NCBI RefSeq assembly: GCF_000819685.1
Contig: NZ_CDBR01000105.1
Location: 59,401 to 123,400 of the forward strand
DNA length: 64,000 bases
Source: Aeromonas allosaccharophila
GTDB taxonomy: Bacteria > Pseudomonadota > Gammaproteobacteria > Enterobacterales > Aeromonadaceae
Reading direction: 5' to 3'
The notes under the pieces are model-generated. The model did not search any database. It saw only the letters and a list, made by a program, of their open reading frames with translations, and was not told the DNA's origin. The position numbers were made by a program, and so were the translations under genes. Below, in pieces: positions 7,307 to 15,770 of this stretch. Each line of letters opens with the position of its first letter. Positions within the stretch are counted from its first letter, which is position 1.

Positions 7307-8247
7307 AGATTAAAGTCGGTATCAGTGCCTGCCTGCTGGGCCAAGAGGTGCGTTTCGATGGGGGCCATAAGCGCTCCAGCTTCTGCGAACGGGATCTTGG
7401 CGCTCACTTTGACTATCACCCCGTCTGTCCCGAGATGGCCATTGGCCTCGGGGCGCCCCGCGCCGCTATCCGGCTGGTCAAGCGCAACGGCGAAATCCGC
7501 GCCGAGGCGAGCAATGGCAGCTTCGATGTCACCGAAAAGCTGATTGCCTTCAGCGAGCAGAAAGCCCGCCAGCTCGACTTTATCTCCGGCTATATCCTCT
7601 GCGCCAAATCCCCCAGCTGCGGCATGGAGCGGGTCAAGGTCTATGGTGCCAACAATGAGGGGAGCGCCAAGGAGGGGATCGGCCTGTTTGCCAAGGCGCT
7701 GATGGAAGCCAATCCCTTGCTGCCGGTAGAGGAAGATGGCCGCCTGTGCGATCCCATATTGCGCGAGAACTTCGTGTTGCGGGTCTTCGCCTATCACGAC
7801 TGGCAGCAGCTCTGTGCCCGTGGTATCACTGCCTCTGCGCTGATCCGCTTCCACTCCCGCTACAAGTATCTGGTGCTCTCCCACGCCACTACCCATTACC
7901 GAGCGCTCGGCAAGCTGCTCGGCAACGTGGGCAAAGCCGCCAACCTGCAGGAGGTGGCCGACAACTACATCAAGGGATTGATGACGGCGCTGACCCTGCG
8001 GGCCAACCGCCGCAGCCATACCAATGTGCTGATGCACCTGCAGGGCTACTTCAAGCGGGTGCTGACCCCGGCCCAGAAGCAGGAGCTGGCCGATACCATC
8101 GACAAGTACCGCACCGGCATCTTCCCATTACTGGTGCCGCTCACCCTGATCCGCCACTACCTGCGCGAGTACCCCAATCCCTATCTCGCCGAGCAGGTGT
8201 ACCTCAATCCCCATCCCGATACGCTCAAATTGCGTTACGGGCTCTGA
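7300..8247 (+). CDS. DUF523-DUF1722 fusion protein (YbgA family, TudS-like N-domain)
   Basis: 315 residues. The N-terminal DUF523 domain (about 1-155) has cysteines C11 (ISACLLG), C43 (HPVCPE) and C101/C107 (CAKSPSCGM); in the homologous thiouracil desulfurase TudS three cysteines hold a [4Fe-4S] cluster. The C-terminal DUF1722 domain (about 190-305; YKYLVLSHATTHYRALGKLL) is the part shared with E. coli YbgA, which lies next to phrB there. The link to photolyase is repeated here, with one regulator gene between. Enzymatic activity not established. The ATG at 7300 follows GGGGTGATGTC; its codon overlaps an operator-like half-site. Confidence 0.85.
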   Translation: MYKIKVGISACLLGQEVRFDGGHKRSSFCERDLGAHFDYHPVCPEMAIGLGAPRAAIRLVKRNGEIRAEASNGSFDVTEKLIAFSEQKARQLDFISGYILCAKSPSCGMERVKVYGANNEGSAKEGIGLFAKALMEANPLLPVEEDGRLCDPILRENFVLRVFAYHDWQQLCARGITASALIRFHSRYKYLVLSHATTHYRALGKLLGNVGKAANLQEVADNYIKGLMTALTLRANRRSHTNVLMHLQGYFKRVLTPAQKQELADTIDKYRTGIFPLLVPLTLIRHYLREYPNPYLAEQVYLNPHPDTLKLRYGL

Positions 8248-8258
8248 ATCCGTTCTGT

Positions 8259-8287
8259 TGCCCCGGCGCATGGCTTGCGCCGGGGCA
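8259..8287. repeat. Strong 12-bp inverted repeat between the DUF523/DUF1722 gene and the MerR gene
   Basis: TGCCCCGGCGCA and TGCGCCGGGGCA with a 5-nt loop, 11 bp after the upstream stop codon and 28 bp before the MerR start. There is no T-run, so it may cause partial termination or protect the 3' end of the first mRNA segment. Confidence 0.6.
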
Positions 8288-8315
8288 CTTCACCCTTCTG
8301 TTTGATGGACGTTGT

Positions 8316-9203
8316 ATGTCTGATTTATCGCAAGAAGTTGCACCTCTCGCTGATGAGGGGATCTACCCCATTCGCGAGGTTTCCCGCCTCACCGGCGTCA
8401 ACGCCGTGACCCTGCGCGCCTGGCAGCGCCGCTACGGTCTGGTGCAACCGGCCCGCACCGAAAAGGGCCACCGCCTCTACAGCGAGCAGGATATCCGCCA
8501 GATCGGCGAGATCCTGAGCTGGCTGGAGCGGGGAGTGAGTATCGGGCAGGTGAAGGGGCTCTTGAGCGAACCTCACGCCGAGCCGGTGAGCGATCACTGG
8601 CAACAGACTCTGGAGCAGTTCAGTCAGGCGCTGCTCGCCTTCAATCAGCGCAAGGCGGAGGCCGAGCTCAACGACCTGCTGGCGAGCTACCCGTTCGAGC
8701 TGGTGCGCAGCCGGGTGCTGCAACCGCTGGTGGAGCGACTGCTCGGGCTGTGGCGCGAGCGGCCCGATGGCGAGCTGCTGCAACAGGTGTGGCTGGGCTG
8801 GCTCCATACCCGTTTCGCCCGTCACCTCATCGAGCAGGAGAAGGGGATGCCGATCACGTTGGCGAGCTGGGGACAGGTCGGCCCCCTCGATCTGGTGTGG
8901 GCCGCCTACGAGCTGATCGGTCAGGGCTATGAGGTGCAACTGCTGGGTGCGGTGGAGCCGCGCCATGCCAGCCTGCTGGAAGGGCGCGCCGTCACCCCCT
9001 GGCTGGTATTGCTGGGGGCTGGGCTTGGCAAGCAGGAGCTGGCCGCCGGGTGGCCTGCTGGCACGCGCCTGTTTGGCGAGCTGGGACGCCTCTACGATAG
9101 CGAGTGGCTTAGCGCCCAGGGCTGGCAGGCGAGCCTCGCCGAGCTGATGGCAGAAGCTCCTGCTGCGGCTGGCACCAGCGGACGCGGGAGGAAAAAATCA
9201 TGA
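8316..9203 (+). CDS. MerR-family regulator, LitR/CarH/MlrA-like, cobalamin motif missing
   Basis: 295 residues from the ATG at 8316; the frame is open much further upstream inside the previous gene, but the MerR domain fixes the start. Residues 17-85 are the winged HTH (YPIREVSRLTGVNAVTLRAW, RRYGLVQPARTEKGHRLYSE). Residues 95-175 resemble the helical bundle and 178-285 the Rossmann half of CarH/LitR photoreceptors. Where CarH has the B12-ligand motif ExHxxG, this protein reads SWGQVGPLD (about 184-192), so the cobalt-binding His is absent, as in E. coli MlrA and BluR. It overlaps photolyase by 4 bp (ATGA). Probable regulator of this operon, but the inducing signal must differ from direct B12 photochemistry. 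Confidence 0.8.
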   Translation: MSDLSQEVAPLADEGIYPIREVSRLTGVNAVTLRAWQRRYGLVQPARTEKGHRLYSEQDIRQIGEILSWLERGVSIGQVKGLLSEPHAEPVSDHWQQTLEQFSQALLAFNQRKAEAELNDLLASYPFELVRSRVLQPLVERLLGLWRERPDGELLQQVWLGWLHTRFARHLIEQEKGMPITLASWGQVGPLDLVWAAYELIGQGYEVQLLGAVEPRHASLLEGRAVTPWLVLLGAGLGKQELAAGWPAGTRLFGELGRLYDSEWLSAQGWQASLAELMAEAPAAAGTSGRGRKKS

Positions 9204-10621
9204 AATTGGTCTGGTTGCGCAACGATCTGCGCCTTGCCGACAACCCGGCTTTGCGGCATGCCTGCGCCGGTGATGAGCCGGTCGCCGCGCTCTTTATCGT
9301 CTCCCCCACCCAGTGGCGGCTGCACAAGATGGCCCCCATCCGCCAGCGCTTTATGTTGGCGCAGATGGATGAATTGGGCCGTGAGCTGGCTGCGCTCGGC
9401 ATCCCGCTCCATCTGCTGCGCGTGGAGACCTTTGCCGAGGTGCCCGCTGCGTTGGCTGATTTAAGCCGAGAGCAGGGGGTGACCCAGCTCTACGCCAATC
9501 AGGCTATCGAGCTCGATGAGCAGCGTCGCGACCACGCTGTCACTGCCGCGCTGGCTGAGCAGGCGGTGAGCTGTCACTGGCTTAATGGCTGCTGCGTGTT
9601 GCCGCTGGGGCGGGTGCTGACCGGGTCGGGGGAGATGTTCAAGGTCTTTACCCCTTTCAGCCGTGCCTGGCTCAAGGCCCTCGATGAAGATGGCTTCGTC
9701 ATTCATCGCGCTCCTGCGCCCCGTGGCGAGCCCTTGCCGTGGCAGCCGCTGGCCGAACGGGCGTGGGTAGATGAGGCGCTCGGCGAGCTGACGGCTGATC
9801 CGCGCTGGCCGGTGGGGGAGGCGGAGGCAAGCCGCCGTCTGAATGACTTTCTGGAGCAGGCGGTGCTCGATTATGGCGAGACTCGGGATTTTCCTGCCAT
9901 TCCGGGCACGTCCGTACTCTCCCCCTATCTGGCGGCGGGCATCATCAGCCCCCGCCAGTGCGTGGCGGCGCTCCAGCAGCGGCTTGGCTATCGGCCCCAG
10001 TCCAAGGCCCAGCCCGGTTTTGTCTGGCTCAATGAGCTCATCTGGCGCGAGTTTTATCGCCACCTGCTGGTGCTGATCCCGACCCTCTCCATGAATCGCC
10101 CCTTCAAGCCCGAGACGGTGGCGCTGCCGTGGAGCTGGGACCCGGATGCCTTTACCGCTTGGTGCGAGGGCCGTACCGGCTACCCCATTGTCGATGCGGC
10201 GATGCGTTGTCTCAACGCCACCGGCTGGATGCACAACCGGCTGCGGATGATAGTGGCGAGCTTTCTCACCAAGGATCTCCACATCCACTGGCGGCTCGGG
10301 GAGGACTACTTCATGAGTCAGCTGATTGATGGCGATCTGGCTGCCAACAACGGCGGCTGGCAGTGGGCGGCGGGCACCGGCGCCGACGCGGCGCCCTATT
10401 TCCGGGTGTTCAACCCCACCACTCAGGGGCAACGATTTGATCCACAAGGGGAGTTTATCCGTACCTGGGTAACTGAACTGGCCGATATTCCCGCCGCGTA
10501 TGTGCATCAGCCCCACGACTGGCTGCGACTCAAGGGGCGACAGGATTATCCGGCACCCATGGTGGATCACGCCGTTGCACGGGTGAGAGCCATCGAGATG
10601 TTTCGCTCTCTGGAGAAATAG
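9200..10621 (+). CDS. phrB: Deoxyribodipyrimidine photolyase (class I CPD photolyase)
   Basis: 473 residues, full length for class I. Residues 1-130 are the antenna-binding Rossmann domain (LVWLRNDLRLADNPAL). The C-terminal half is the FAD domain: FVWLNELIWREFYRH, GRTGYPIVDAAMRCL, GWMHNRLRMIVASFL, and DGDLAANNGGWQWAAGTG with the Asn and Trp residues around the flavin. It repairs cyclobutane pyrimidine dimers with blue light. Its start overlaps the MerR gene and a small NTF2-like gene follows 1 bp later, so it is the second gene of a translationally coupled series. Confidence 0.96.
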   Translation: MKLVWLRNDLRLADNPALRHACAGDEPVAALFIVSPTQWRLHKMAPIRQRFMLAQMDELGRELAALGIPLHLLRVETFAEVPAALADLSREQGVTQLYANQAIELDEQRRDHAVTAALAEQAVSCHWLNGCCVLPLGRVLTGSGEMFKVFTPFSRAWLKALDEDGFVIHRAPAPRGEPLPWQPLAERAWVDEALGELTADPRWPVGEAEASRRLNDFLEQAVLDYGETRDFPAIPGTSVLSPYLAAGIISPRQCVAALQQRLGYRPQSKAQPGFVWLNELIWREFYRHLLVLIPTLSMNRPFKPETVALPWSWDPDAFTAWCEGRTGYPIVDAAMRCLNATGWMHNRLRMIVASFLTKDLHIHWRLGEDYFMSQLIDGDLAANNGGWQWAAGTGADAAPYFRVFNPTTQGQRFDPQGEFIRTWVTELADIPAAYVHQPHDWLRLKGRQDYPAPMVDHAVARVRAIEMFRSLEK

Positions 10622-10622
10622 G

Positions 10623-11051
10623 ATGAACGAGCCGCTGGCCCGCTTTATTGGCCTCTATCAGCAATTGGACAAACAGCAGTTGCACCGCTTGCCCGAGGTC
10701 TATGCCGAACAGGTGGTCTTTACCGACCCGGCCCACCGCATCGAGGGGCTGGCGGCCCTTGGCGACTATTTTGCCGCCCTCTATCAGCGTCTCGCCTACT
10801 GCCGTTTCGTCATCACCAGTCAGCAGCAGCAAGGGCAGCAGGCCTGGCTCGGCTGGACCATGACCTTCTCTCACCCCAGATTGCGTGGTGGTGAGCCGGT
10901 GACGGTGGAGGGGGCCACCCGCCTCGAGTTCGATGAGGCGGGCAAGGTATGCCAGCACCGGGACTATTTTGACCTGGGCGCCATGCTCTACGAGCAGTTG
11001 CCGCTGCTCGGGCCCGTGGTGCGCGCTATCAAGGGGAGGCTCGGCGCATGA
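10623..11051 (+). CDS. NTF2-like (SnoaL-type) fold protein
   Basis: 142 residues. The N-terminus ARFIGLYQQLDKQQLHRLPEVYAEQVVFTDPAHRIEGLAALGDYF is a classic NTF2-like helix and first-strand pattern, with curved beta-sheet strands after it ending HRDYFDLGAMLYEQLPLLG. Such folds bind small hydrophobic molecules or act as isomerases. The same gene type sits beside photolyase and CFA-like genes in other gammaproteobacteria, so a role in lipid modification is inferred from context. Overlaps the SDR gene by 4 bp. Confidence 0.8.
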   Translation: MNEPLARFIGLYQQLDKQQLHRLPEVYAEQVVFTDPAHRIEGLAALGDYFAALYQRLAYCRFVITSQQQQGQQAWLGWTMTFSHPRLRGGEPVTVEGATRLEFDEAGKVCQHRDYFDLGAMLYEQLPLLGPVVRAIKGRLGA

Positions 11052-11782
11052 GCGGCCGGGTGCTTATCACCGGGGCAACCTCCGGCATCGGCCGCCAGTT
11101 GGCGCTGGATTACCGGCGAGCCGGCTGGCAGGTGTGGGGTTGTGGTCGCGATGGCGAACGGCTGCAGGAGTTGGGGCTTCATGGCGTCACGCCGCTGCAG
11201 TTCGATGCCCGGGATCTGGCCGCAATGAACGGGATAGCCGCTACGCTGCCGCCGCTGGATCTGCTGATCCTCAACGCAGGCAACTGCGAGTACATGGATG
11301 TAGCCGAGGGGTTTGACAGCGAGCTGTTTGCCCGTGTCATCGAAACTAACCTGACCGCCACCGGTCATGCGTTGGCCGCCTTCTTGCCGCTGCTCGCGGC
11401 GGGATCACGGCTGGCCATCGTCAGCTCATCGGTGAGCTGGCTGCCGCTGCCGCGAGCCGAGGCCTATGGCGCCTCCAAGGCGGCCCTCGACTATCTGGCG
11501 GATACCTTGCGCCTGGATTTGGCCAGCAAAGGGATCGGGGTGACCCTGATCCGCCCCGGCTTTGTCCAGACGCCGCTGACCGCCAAAAATGATTTTCCCA
11601 TGCCCTGTCTGGTGACGGTGGAGCAGGCCTCCCGCGCCATCATGGACGGGCTGACCGCTGGTCGTCACCAGATCTACTTTCCCCGCCGTTTCATCTGGTT
11701 GCTGCGCCTGCTTGGTGCGCTGCCGGTGGGGCTCTGGCTGCGCCTTGGCCGCGCACTCGTATCGAAAGGAAGCCATTCATGA
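11048..11782 (+). CDS. Short-chain dehydrogenase/reductase
   Basis: 244 residues. Residues 5-16 carry TGATSGIG for NAD(P) binding, LILNAG is the structural NAG motif, and VSSSVSW with AYGASK gives the catalytic Ser, Tyr and Lys. A hydrophobic C-terminus (FIWLLRLLGALPVGLWLRL) suggests membrane association. The substrate is unknown; in this operon it may act on a fatty-acyl derivative. It overlaps both neighbours by 4 bp. Confidence 0.88.
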   Translation: MSGRVLITGATSGIGRQLALDYRRAGWQVWGCGRDGERLQELGLHGVTPLQFDARDLAAMNGIAATLPPLDLLILNAGNCEYMDVAEGFDSELFARVIETNLTATGHALAAFLPLLAAGSRLAIVSSSVSWLPLPRAEAYGASKAALDYLADTLRLDLASKGIGVTLIRPGFVQTPLTAKNDFPMPCLVTVEQASRAIMDGLTAGRHQIYFPRRFIWLLRLLGALPVGLWLRLGRALVSKGSHS

Positions 11783-13038
11783 AGAAAAAGATCGCCATCG
11801 TCGGTTCAGGGATCTCGGGGCTCACCGCCGGTTTTCTGCTCCACAAACTCCATGACATCACCCTGTTTGAGGCGGCGCCGACCCTGGGCGGTCACACCGC
11901 CACCGTCGATGTGGATCTGGCTGGCCGCAGCTATGCCATCGACACCGGTTTTATCGTTTTCAACGATCGCACCTACCCCAACTTCTTGAAGTTGCTGGCA
12001 CGGATCGGCATGGCGCGCCAACCGGCCGAGATGAGCTTCTCGGTGAAGAGCCCGGAAGGGCTGGAGTACAACGGCCACAACCTCGATACCCTGTTTGCCC
12101 AGCGCAGCAATCTGCTGAGTCCGCGCTTCTACGGCTTCGTCGCCGAGATCTTGCGATTCAACCGGGAGGCGCGGGCCTGGCTGGCGGATAGTCAACATCA
12201 GGATGCAGGCCCCGAGCTGACCCTGGGGGACTTTCTGTTGGCGGGGGAATTTAGCGACTACTTCGCCCGCCACTACATCTTGCCGATGGGGGCGGCGATC
12301 TGGTCATCGACCCTGGCCGATATGCGCGCCTTCCCCCTTGACTTCTTCCTGCGCTTTTTTGCCAACCACGGCCTGCTCGATGTGGCCAATCGCCCCCAGT
12401 GGTACGTGATCCCGGGTGGCTCGCGGGAATATATTGGCCCCCTTACGGCGGGCTGGCAGTCGCAGATCCGCCTCGCCTGTCCGGTGCAGAGCGTGCGGCG
12501 GGACGCGGACGGCGTGGTGATCCAGAGCAGTTACGGCGAGGAGCGGTTTGACGAGGTGATCTTCGCCTGCCACAGCGATCAGGCGCTGGCGCTGCTGGCG
12601 GATCCCGGCGAGCGGGAGCAGGCTATTCTCGGCGACATGCCCTATCAGGCCAACGATGTCTGGCTCCATACCGATGCGCGCTGCCTGCCTACCCGTCGCA
12701 AGGCATGGGCCAGCTGGAACTATCAGCTCGATGGCAACGACGAGGCGCGGCCGCTGGTTAGCTACAACATGAACATCCTGCAGGGGGTGAACTCGCCGGA
12801 GCCCTTCTGCGTCAGCCTTAACCCAAAGGGCAAGGTGGATGAGAGCAAGGTGCTGCGCCGCTTCGTCTACCACCATCCGGTGTTCAATCAGGCATCCATC
12901 GCCGCCCAGCAGCGCCGTGCGGAGATCTGCGGCCAGCAGCACACCCACTTCTGTGGCGCCTACTGGTACAACGGCTTCCATGAGGATGGGGTGCGCAGCG
13001 CGCTGGATGTCGCCAGGCGCTTCGGGGCCGAGCTATGA
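11779..13038 (+). CDS. FAD-dependent amine-oxidase-type flavoprotein
   Basis: 419 residues. N-terminal dinucleotide motif IAIVGSGISGLTAGFLL (residues 4-20), then GGHTATVDVD and DTGFIVFNDRTYPNFLKLL. This subtype (sometimes labelled NAD/FAD-binding protein or cyclopropane-fatty-acid-associated oxidoreductase) regularly stands beside DUF1365 and CFA-type methyltransferase genes. Flavoproteins of this kind take part in furan fatty acid synthesis in Rhodobacter (Ufa system); whether this one does is inference. It is preceded by GGAAG and overlaps both neighbours by 4 bp. Confidence 0.85.
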   Translation: MKKKIAIVGSGISGLTAGFLLHKLHDITLFEAAPTLGGHTATVDVDLAGRSYAIDTGFIVFNDRTYPNFLKLLARIGMARQPAEMSFSVKSPEGLEYNGHNLDTLFAQRSNLLSPRFYGFVAEILRFNREARAWLADSQHQDAGPELTLGDFLLAGEFSDYFARHYILPMGAAIWSSTLADMRAFPLDFFLRFFANHGLLDVANRPQWYVIPGGSREYIGPLTAGWQSQIRLACPVQSVRRDADGVVIQSSYGEERFDEVIFACHSDQALALLADPGEREQAILGDMPYQANDVWLHTDARCLPTRRKAWASWNYQLDGNDEARPLVSYNMNILQGVNSPEPFCVSLNPKGKVDESKVLRRFVYHHPVFNQASIAAQQRRAEICGQQHTHFCGAYWYNGFHEDGVRSALDVARRFGAEL

Positions 13039-13817
13039 ACGGCGCCACCATGGCCACTGAACATGAGCGTGCCGATGAACTGGCTGGTGTTACCAGCGCC
13101 ATCTGGCAGGGCTCGGTGCGCCACCGCCGTTTTGCACCGCGGGCCCACGCCTTCTCCTACAGCCTCTTTATGCTGGGACTGGATCTCGACGAGCTGCCGC
13201 AGCTCGATCAGGGGCGCTGGTTCGGGGTTGAGAAGGCGGGGCTGCTCTCGTTTCACCGCCATGACTATCTCAAGGGGAGTGAGGGAAGCCTCAAGCAGGC
13301 GGTGTGGCAGAAGGTTAGCGAGCTGGGTGGCGATGCCGACCCCGAGGGGCGGGTACTGCTGCTCGGCAATGTGCGCTGTTTGGGATTCTACTTCAGCCCG
13401 GTCAACTTCTACTTCTGCTACCGACAAGGAGAAGCCCGCTATCTGCTGGCGGAGGTGTCGAACACCCCCTGGAACGAGCGTCACTACTACCTGCTGGATC
13501 TGGCAGCGTTGGCGCCCCATGACAAGGATTTTCACGTCTCCCCGTTTATGGGGCTGGCGATGCGTTATCACTGGCGGATCAGGCCGCCCGCGCAGGAGAC
13601 ACTGATCCATATCGAGAGTCATCCCGTATCCGGTGAGGCCAAGCTGTTTGACGCCACCCTGGCGCTCACGCGCAATCCCTTGTCACGCAAGGGACTGGTG
13701 GCTCTGCTGGCCCGCTGGCCCTGGATGACCATGAAGGTGCTGCTCGGGATCTACTGGCAGGCCCTGCGTCTTTTTATCAAACGAACACCGATATTTACCC
13801 ATCCGGAGAGCCGCTAA
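13035..13817 (+). CDS. DUF1365 family protein
   Basis: 260 residues. Typical DUF1365 pattern: VRHRRFAPRAHAFSYSLFML near the start, LLGNVRCLGFYFSPVNFYFC in the middle, EVSNTPWNERHYYLL, and KDFHVSPFMGL. The C-terminus is hydrophobic (LARWPWMTMKVLLGIYWQAL). Function unknown, but the gene is almost always placed between the flavoprotein and the CFA-like gene, as here, and is thought to help lipid modification. Starts within the ATGA overlap at 13035 and its last base is the first base of the next gene. Confidence 0.88.
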   Translation: MNGATMATEHERADELAGVTSAIWQGSVRHRRFAPRAHAFSYSLFMLGLDLDELPQLDQGRWFGVEKAGLLSFHRHDYLKGSEGSLKQAVWQKVSELGGDADPEGRVLLLGNVRCLGFYFSPVNFYFCYRQGEARYLLAEVSNTPWNERHYYLLDLAALAPHDKDFHVSPFMGLAMRYHWRIRPPAQETLIHIESHPVSGEAKLFDATLALTRNPLSRKGLVALLARWPWMTMKVLLGIYWQALRLFIKRTPIFTHPESR

Positions 13818-15073
13818 TGGAACTTGCTCAATCAACCCTCTCAGCCTCATTCATCGATAAAAGTGCAAGGCAATTGCTGCTCAAACTGCTGGGTCGCCTC
13901 GAACATGGCCAGCTGCTGCTGTGGGATGGTGGTGAGCGCCACAGCTTTGGCGTCGCGGGCACCGCTCTGCATGCCGAACTGGTGGTGCAGGATCCGGCCT
14001 TCTATCGCCGCCTGTTGCTGGGGGGCAGCATTGCCGCCGGAGAAACCTGGGTGGAGGGGCTCTGGACCAGCCCGGATCCGGTGGCGCTGGTGCGGCTGCT
14101 GGCTCGCAACCTGACCCTGCTCGACTCCCTCGAGCGACGCCTCGGCTGGCTCAGTTTCCCCTTCAACAAGGTGCGCCACTGGCTCAATCGCAATACCCTG
14201 ACCGGTTCGCGCTCCAACATCGCCGCCCACTACGATCTCGGCAATACCCTCTATCAGGGTTTTCTCGACAGCCATATGCAGTACTCGAGCGCCATCTATC
14301 CGAACGCCGAGGCCACGCTGGAAGAGGGGCAGCAGGCCAAACTGCGCACCATCTGCGAGCGGCTGGAACTGGGGCCTGACGATCATCTGCTGGAGATCGG
14401 CACCGGCTGGGGCGGTCTCGCCGTCTATGCCGCCCGCCACTACGGCTGCCGGGTGACTACCACCACCATCTCCCGAGCCCAGCATGACTATGCCAAGGAG
14501 TGGATTGCGCGGGAGGGGCTGGGGGAGCGCATCACCTTGCTGCTGGAGGATTACCGCAAGCTGGAGGGCACCTATGACAAGCTGGTCTCCATCGAGATGA
14601 TCGAGGCGGTGGGTCACGCCTTCCTGCCCGACTATTTCCGCCAGTTGTCACGGCTGCTCAAGCCCGGTGGTCGCCTGCTCATCCAGGCCATCACCATCGC
14701 CGATCAGCGCCATGCGCAGTATCTGCGCGGGGTTGATTTTATCCAGCGCTACATCTTCCCCGGTGGCTGCCTGCCCAGCGTCTCCCAGATGGCGGGGTTG
14801 CTGGCGCGGGAGACCGACATGCAGCTGGTACGGTTGCACGATCACGGCCACCACTATGCCCGCACGTTGGCTCACTGGTGCGAGCGCTTTCTGGCGCTGG
14901 CGCCTGAGCTACCCAAGCTCGGTTACAGCCAGGATTTCATCCGGTTGTGGCACTTCTACTTCGCCTATTGCGAGGGGGGATTCTGGGAGCGCAGCATCAG
15001 TCTGGTACAGCTGGAGGCCGCCAAGCCGGGCCCCGCTGGCTGGTCGGGTGATGTGCCAGTAAGCGGTCACTGA
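13817..15073 (+). CDS. CFA-synthase-family SAM-dependent lipid methyltransferase
   Basis: 418 residues. The SAM-binding signature LEIGTGWGGLAVYAARHYG lies at about 192-210, preceded by SNIAAHYDLGNTLYQGFLD and SHMQYSSAIY, the acceptor-binding region. FAYCEGGFWERSI near the C-terminus carries C385, matching the conserved active-site cysteine of E. coli Cfa. It methylates double bonds of membrane phospholipid acyl chains, giving cyclopropane or, in UfaM-type enzymes, a methylated intermediate of furan fatty acids. Operon context (flavoprotein, SDR, DUF1365) leans to the UfaM-like role, but classical CFA synthesis is not excluded. Confidence 0.88.
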   Translation: MELAQSTLSASFIDKSARQLLLKLLGRLEHGQLLLWDGGERHSFGVAGTALHAELVVQDPAFYRRLLLGGSIAAGETWVEGLWTSPDPVALVRLLARNLTLLDSLERRLGWLSFPFNKVRHWLNRNTLTGSRSNIAAHYDLGNTLYQGFLDSHMQYSSAIYPNAEATLEEGQQAKLRTICERLELGPDDHLLEIGTGWGGLAVYAARHYGCRVTTTTISRAQHDYAKEWIAREGLGERITLLLEDYRKLEGTYDKLVSIEMIEAVGHAFLPDYFRQLSRLLKPGGRLLIQAITIADQRHAQYLRGVDFIQRYIFPGGCLPSVSQMAGLLARETDMQLVRLHDHGHHYARTLAHWCERFLALAPELPKLGYSQDFIRLWHFYFAYCEGGFWERSISLVQLEAAKPGPAGWSGDVPVSGH

Positions 15074-15075
15074 CC

Positions 15076-15552
15076 ATGTGGCAGTGGGCTCACCTGCTGG
15101 GGTTCAACCTCTACTGGTTGCTGGCGGTGAAGTGGCAGCAGCCGGGCCCGCTGCTGGCAATGTTGCTGCTGCACTTTCTCTTCTCGCCCAGCCGCCTGCG
15201 TGACTGGCGGCTGCTCCCCATCGCGGTTGCTGGCTGTCTGCTGGATGTGCTGCTCTGGCAGCTCGGCTTGTTCCGGTTTCCTTCCGGTTTTCCCCTCTGG
15301 CTGGTGCTGCTCTGGCTCGGTTTTGCCCTGACGCTGGGTCACGGCATGCGCTGGCTGCTGCGCTTGCCCCGCTGGCAGCAGGCGCTGTTTGGCGTGTTTG
15401 GCGGTGCCTCCTCCTATGTGGCGGGGGCCGCCATGGGGGCGGTACACTTACCTTGGGGCATCTGGATCAGCACGGCGCTGCTGGCAGTGATCTGGATGTG
15501 GTGGTTGCCCGTACTCCTGTGGGTAATGGTCAAGCTGGAGGGTGAGTCATGA
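15076..15552 (+). CDS. DUF2878 family membrane protein
   Basis: 158 residues with four or five hydrophobic helices (FNLYWLLAVKW; LLAMLLLHFLFSP; LPIAVAGCLLDVLLWQLGLF; WLVLLWLGFALTLGH; ALLAVIWMWWLPVLLWVMV). The pattern NLYWLLAVKWQQ...DVLLWQLGLFRFP...PLWLVLLWLGFALTLGHGMRWL is the DUF2878 signature. Probably an inner-membrane protein helping lipid modification. It starts 2 bp after the methyltransferase and overlaps the next small gene by 4 bp. Confidence 0.82.
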   Translation: MWQWAHLLGFNLYWLLAVKWQQPGPLLAMLLLHFLFSPSRLRDWRLLPIAVAGCLLDVLLWQLGLFRFPSGFPLWLVLLWLGFALTLGHGMRWLLRLPRWQQALFGVFGGASSYVAGAAMGAVHLPWGIWISTALLAVIWMWWLPVLLWVMVKLEGES

Positions 15553-15770
15553 TGAACGCCTTTTCGACCGACTCGTTGCTTTTTTCCAAATGGACCAAAG
15601 AAAGCCAGCACGAGCTCGCTGAGCGCTTCTATCTGGTGGTTGCATGCCAGCGGAACGCGAAAGGGGAGCTGATGCAGGTGGTGATGCAGGATATCAACAC
15701 CCTGCAGGAACAGGAGATGGACTGGCATGAACTGGAAGACCCCAACCACTGGCATATGGGGTGGAATTAA
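15549..15770 (+). CDS. Small Trp-rich protein (TIGR02450-like)
   Basis: 73 residues. LLFSKWTKESQHELAERFYLVV and the end DWHELEDPNHWHMGWN fit the TIGR02450 family of short Trp-rich proteins (SKWT near the start, W-xxL-D...W..GW at the end). Function unknown; homologues often stand near photolyase genes. The start codon overlaps the DUF2878 stop (ATGATGA), and its 3' end overlaps the next gene by 44 bp in another frame. Confidence 0.75.
   Translation: MMNAFSTDSLLFSKWTKESQHELAERFYLVVACQRNAKGELMQVVMQDINTLQEQEMDWHELEDPNHWHMGWN

Noticed and set aside
7746..8315. Long in-frame N-terminal extension of the MerR gene
   Set aside because: It overlaps the DUF523/DUF1722 gene almost completely, its translation is Pro/Arg/Gln-rich, and the MerR domain starts just after the ATG at 8316.
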